In this document: positions 17,880 to 21,662 of the stretch, one piece after another
How positions within the stretch are numbered: position 1 is the stretch's first letter
Layout: every line of letters begins with the position of its first letter
DNA from: Saccoglossus kowalevskii
Lineage: Eukaryota > Hemichordata > Enteropneusta > Harrimaniidae
Assembly (NCBI RefSeq): GCF_000003605.2
Contig: NW_003153256.1
Span: 46,199 to 67,860 of the forward strand
Reading direction: 5' to 3'
DNA length: 21,662 bases
Position numbers and translations under genes: made by a program
Notes under the pieces: model-generated
The model's input: only the letters and a program-made list of their open reading frames with translations
The model's database searches: none
Told to the model about the DNA's origin: nothing

Positions 17880-20110
17880 TGTACAGTTTAATCACCAAAC
17901 AATATTATTATTTATTCCGCCACAAACATCCACAGTCTACTACACTTTGGACACTAACAACGGTATCAACTTGTTAGAGTTTGATTTTGAATTAACAAAT
18001 ATTTTGACAAGCTTCATATTATTATCGGGGGTAATTTTAATGGGCGAACTGCAAATGAAGTTGAATACATTTTAGATGATAATTTCCAATTTGTGGTAGA
18101 CAGTTCGGTTGACTATGTGGAAGATTTCTTCCAAGTACGACGTATCTCAAAAGACAATAAATTTGTCTCTTTGGGCGTTCACTTTTTGATCTCTGCTGTA
18201 CTCTTTAGTATTCATATGCTAAACGGTAGAATCTGGAGTGATACAGGTATAGGAGACTACACCTGCATCACACACAACGGGACAAGCACTGTTGAATATG
18301 TTCTTGTCCCATCGTCATTGTTAGTTCCCGTTCGAACTGGCGGCCATTTCGTTTTAAAGAAATCAGTTGTGGATTCGTATCTGAGACATGCCTGGATTGA
18401 TCGAGTTCAAACTTCACTCACACAAGGTACATTATGTCACAAATAGATATGTGCATTTGTTTCACGATTCGCTTAACAATAGCTGAATGTTGGCCATTTT
18501 AAGGCCGAAAATGCATCCAAATCACGTATTTTCACAATTCTGGAACCGGATCTCAGTCATGCATGGATGGATTGCGTTCAGATTTAGTACAATGTGTTGT
18601 ACATACGCAGGTGCATTTCGAATCATACCACTGAAAGTGGTCTGAGATTTCGGTCATGATCTGCTTTGAATGTATATGTCACTCAAATATGAACGGAACG
18701 GGGACGTGTCATTGACAATGACTTGTTTTATAAGGTGCTAGATTTTTCAATTGATAATCGGGAGGAGTCTGACAATTTACCTTTGACCTTTACTTAATAA
18801 AAAATGTGTCTGGGTGTAAAACTATCTGTTCAGATGCCACAATAAATAAACTAAAAGCTATTCTAGAAACTCCAGATATTGAAAACACAGTCTGTGGAAG
18901 ATAATTCATAGTGTATTAAAGGACGCAGCTGTCAAATTCCACATGATTAGATCGAATAAAAGTACTAAGCGTGATCAGCCAATATGATTTGATACAGAAT
19001 GCACTTCATATAAAAGGAAACAACATAAACTATTGCGAAGATTCCGCCAAACAAATAATGTAGTCCATTTACGCGAATACCAGGTTGTTCGTAATAAATT
19101 CAAAAATATGTGCAGGAACAAAAAACGTGAATACACGTCTTGTTCAATAAGATCTTTGATTCTGGCGAAATACCAACTGACTGGTCAAATGAAATCATTA
19201 TGCCTATATATCAAAAGGGATCGAGGGTTGATCCAGGGAGCTATAGGGCAATTTCACTATTTGGTATTTTTAGGGATGTACGTTAATGTACGTTCAAAAT
19301 TTTGGGCAGAGGCTTTTAGAAAAATAAACGAAGAACAGGCGGGTTTTCGTCATGGATACTACACATCTGACAACATATTTTTCCTTCAGGTAATTGCTGC
19401 GTTAAACGCTGCAATGAATATTGGGCAAAATTGACTTCTATGACAAATACAAGGTATTCAAAGAAATGCTACAATATGCTATAAAATATCAAAACACACC
19501 TTGCTCAGTGATATCCAAAACTTACTTTCAATTTGTAATATGCATGATGCTTGGCATGCACAAGAAGTTGGAAATGTTAATGTGTTTATAAATATATTTG
19601 TAGAGTGATTCAAACAGTATCTTTCCTTGGTATAGCGGGCTGACGTGTGTACTTTAGACAAGTTAGATACGTACTGACAATTTAAAACTACCATAGAACC
19701 AGAATGATATTTGTTTTCAGTTCATATTCGAACCCATATGCAATCACTATCTCGGCTACGATGTTCATCACATTGTTTACGATGACAGAGGTCATCTAGA
19801 AAAAGATCAACGTACGTGCGAGCTTTGTAATATGAGTTCTATTGAAAACGAGTTCTTTTTTATTAGTTTGTAATTTGTATAATCACATTAGATGTCGTTG
19901 TATCCCACACTACTACTGCACCCCACCAATTGTAAATAAATTTTTCGAATTTCTCAAAACTCAAAATGAAGTATTTCCACAGCGTTTAGCTGCGTTTGTA
20001 TTTAATGCTATGAAACCTAGAATGGAAGCCGCTTAGATATTGTAAATAATTTGAATATTTTGTATTTACTGTTTTGGACCGATGGCCATGTATCAGTTAA
20101 TAAAGATCCT
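17880..20110 (+). mobile_element. LINE (non-LTR) remnant: APE-type endonuclease, partial RT, Cys-rich C-terminus
   Basis: The order on the plus strand follows a LINE ORF2. IPPQTSTVYYTLDTNNGIN (about 17916-17970) starts the visible endonuclease. GGNFNGRTANEVEYILDD (about 18027-18085) is the GDFN motif with Asp changed to Asn. DTGIGDYTCITHNGTSTVEY (about 18239-18298) and REESDNLPLTFT (about 18761-18796; family SDHLPL) close it. KRKQHKLLRRFRQTN and REYQVVRNKFKN are the linker. IPTDWSNEIIMPIYQKGSRV then DPGSYRAISLF (about 19170-19265) and EEQAGFRHGY (about 19330) are the RT start. Motifs A-C are missing. CELCNMSSIENEFFF, YNHIRCRCIPHYYC and RLAAFVFNAMKPRMEAA end at a stop near 20036. Multiple frameshifts make it inactive. 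It points away from the neighbouring minus-strand LINE. Confidence 0.85.
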
Positions 20111-20189
20111 ACTGTTAATTATTAACCATACATCGAATTAAATAAACTACTTTAGTGAACGGAAAATTGATTGCCTTCGATTCCAAACA

Positions 20190-20340
20190 TCGTTCACTTG
20201 TCTTCATTTGAATTTAAATATTGACGAAACTACATTGTCAGAAGTTTGTGTTACCTTCCGGCATGGGCGTGTTATGGATCTTTCGCAAGCTGTCGACACA
20301 ATAAAACTTAATGGTAAAAAATATGTTGACAGCCCATGTA
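20190..20340. repeat. Dispersed repeat, partial copy C
   Basis: CATCGTTCACTTGTCTTCAT resembles the stretch at about 15919, and AGCTGTCGACACAATAAAAC TTAATGG with ATGTTGACAGCCC matches 20732-20790. The 64-codon open frame over it (20208-20402, +) is most simply a by-product of the repeat. Confidence 0.55.
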
Positions 20341-20344
20341 TTAT

Positions 20345-20625
20345 TTCAACTTTGGCATACATGTTTTTCATGCAACTCGCAATTGTTGGCGCACCCTGTT
20401 AATGTTCAGAATCATTTGAAATATATCTAAAAGAAACAAATAGTCAGCACTTTGTAATTGGTAAATTATTCCCCACGCGACTGCCAGTCCAATGTGAAAT
20501 TAAAAGAAAAAACAAACAATCACATTACATGTTTATGTATGTTCACTATCGAAGTACAAGAACAATAGCTAGAGCAAGGTCAAGATATATATACACACTG
20601 CAATTATTTAAAAAACGCACGCTAC
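20345..20625. other. Stretch between repeat copies, nothing recognised
   Basis: AT-rich, no recognised element or coding similarity. Confidence 0.4.
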
Positions 20626-20629
20626 AGAA

Positions 20630-21000
20630 AATAAACACACAATGGTCACGCACAACCATAGAATAAAACGTAATTAGTTGGGAACGTTCGAACACCCACC
20701 CAAAGATAACAAACATGGCACTGCTTACGGCAGAATCAAGCAAGCTGTTGACACAATAAAACTTAATGGTAATGAATATGTCAATTTCCCATTGAATCAT
20801 GTTTAAAATGGGATGTTTTTATTTTGCAATCCTGCAACAAGAAAATCAAAATTCATTTTGATTTCAGCTTAACGAAGGTCATATTGTCTTATCCAGTATA
20901 AGTTAATTTTGTAAGCACTAACATCAATCGACCATATGTCGTTTTGCTTGACAACAATTAAATTAACCACAGTAAAATACCTTGTATCTCAATGAAGGAC
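20630..21000. repeat. Dispersed repeat, copy B (most complete)
   Basis: This copy carries both ends of the family: ATAAAACGTAATTAGTTGGG and CCCACCCAAAGATAAC on the left, AAACTTAATGG in the middle, and TAAGCACTAACATCAATC, ACCATATGTCG and ACCACAGTAAAATACC on the right. Its length of roughly 370 bp would suit a SINE or MITE, but I found no clear box A/B or terminal inverted repeat. Confidence 0.65.
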
Positions 21001-21004
21001 CGAC

Positions 21005-21662
21005 TAAACGTCACATGAATAAATCATGTCTAAAAACATAATTTACCAATATTAAATAAAACTAACAGAATTTGAACGATTTTGGTATACCGTGTTTACC
21101 GGGAAAAAGCTTAGTGATTTTTTTTTATTTCTTTTTCTAAATGTTTTTGTGACCGGCGACAGTTCTGGACATTGAATGTCACTGTTATCTCTCCTGACTT
21201 GTTTTAGTATGTGCAAAATTAAAGTGCTAATGTTTGAGACACTGCACATGGAAATTTAATGCGCTATTGTGGCGTCAAGCCGACTCTGTAGAGCACAAGT
21301 CCCTGCGGACCTTAAAGGGGAACCTCTCAATCCCTTGGATTTCACCAAGTGCTCATGGGTAATTAACTCCGCCTCCGTCCACTGAGTAAATGAATGCTTA
21401 TCTTTCTCCCTGTACCGCTAATCCCACAAAACAACAACTGATATAAACATTCTAAGAACGAATTACAATTTGCTTGTTTATATATAACATAGCAATTGAA
21501 TTTCAAACAAATACAGAGCAGTCTTCATGTGCCATGATTTGAAACATCGCGCGCTCGGTAATTTATACATCGTCGGAAAAATATGACGCGGAACTAATTC
21601 AAATTGATGATGGCCAACAAGAAAACGCGGCAGTCCACCGGATACACCCGACCAGATTGTTG
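21005..21662. other. Right edge, unassigned; GC-richer block at 21270-21420
   Basis: Most is AT-rich. The block starting GCCGACTCTGTAGAGCACAA and containing GGGGAACCTCTCAATCCC stands out in base composition and may be an unrecognised short repeat. No coding frame I trust is present. Confidence 0.35.

Noticed and set aside
18093-18446. 117-codon frame as an independent host gene
   Set aside because: It reads as the endonuclease part of the plus-strand LINE (GDYTCITHNG block).
20208-20402. 64-codon plus frame as a gene
   Set aside because: It overlaps the dispersed repeat found elsewhere in the window, and no domain is visible.

Overview
This looks like AT-rich (by eye roughly two-thirds A+T), intron-rich invertebrate nuclear DNA, probably a lophotrochozoan and perhaps a bivalve mollusc. 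The organism is inferred from the style of the transposon remnants (Penelope-like with a GIY-YIG end, two kinds of LINE, a possible Harbinger fragment) and from an extracellular mosaic gene. There is no prokaryotic layout. Most long ORFs here are decayed transposons or chance.

The one host gene I can build lies on the minus strand from about 14038 down past 106 and runs off the left edge. Seven coding exons can be joined by eye with no stop and with good GT/AG sites: signal peptide (13954-14032), P-type trefoil (12301-12432), two exons that together resemble an F5/8 C (discoidin) domain (9272-9577 and 8777-9043), kringle (4307-4588), EGF-like (4032-4154), and a 103-codon module with a weak C-type-lectin/Link look (106-414). 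Every junction is phase 1, so each exon is a symmetric 1-1 cassette. The product so far is about 499 residues of secreted or membrane-anchored protein; its C-terminus lies outside the window. A further possible phase 1-1 exon (5984-6184) and a possible non-coding first exon (ending at 15658) are reported with low confidence.

The introns carry debris. The 3.6 kb intron between the last two exons holds two Penelope-like remnants in opposite orientation (963-1690 minus, 1940-3070 plus). The trefoil-discoidin intron holds a cluster of AAAGTGT inverted repeats (10150-10510), an uncharacterised, probably repetitive ORF (10842-11340, minus) and a tRNA-like SINE head (about 11930-11990). The first coding intron holds a possible PIF/Harbinger transposase fragment (12640-12900, plus).

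Upstream of the gene (15-21.6 kb) is a repeat field: a dispersed repeat seen at about 15.2, 15.9, 20.2 and 20.65 kb, and two head-to-head LINE remnants (17020-17875 minus; 17880-20110 plus). No rRNA, canonical tRNA gene or CRISPR array was seen.
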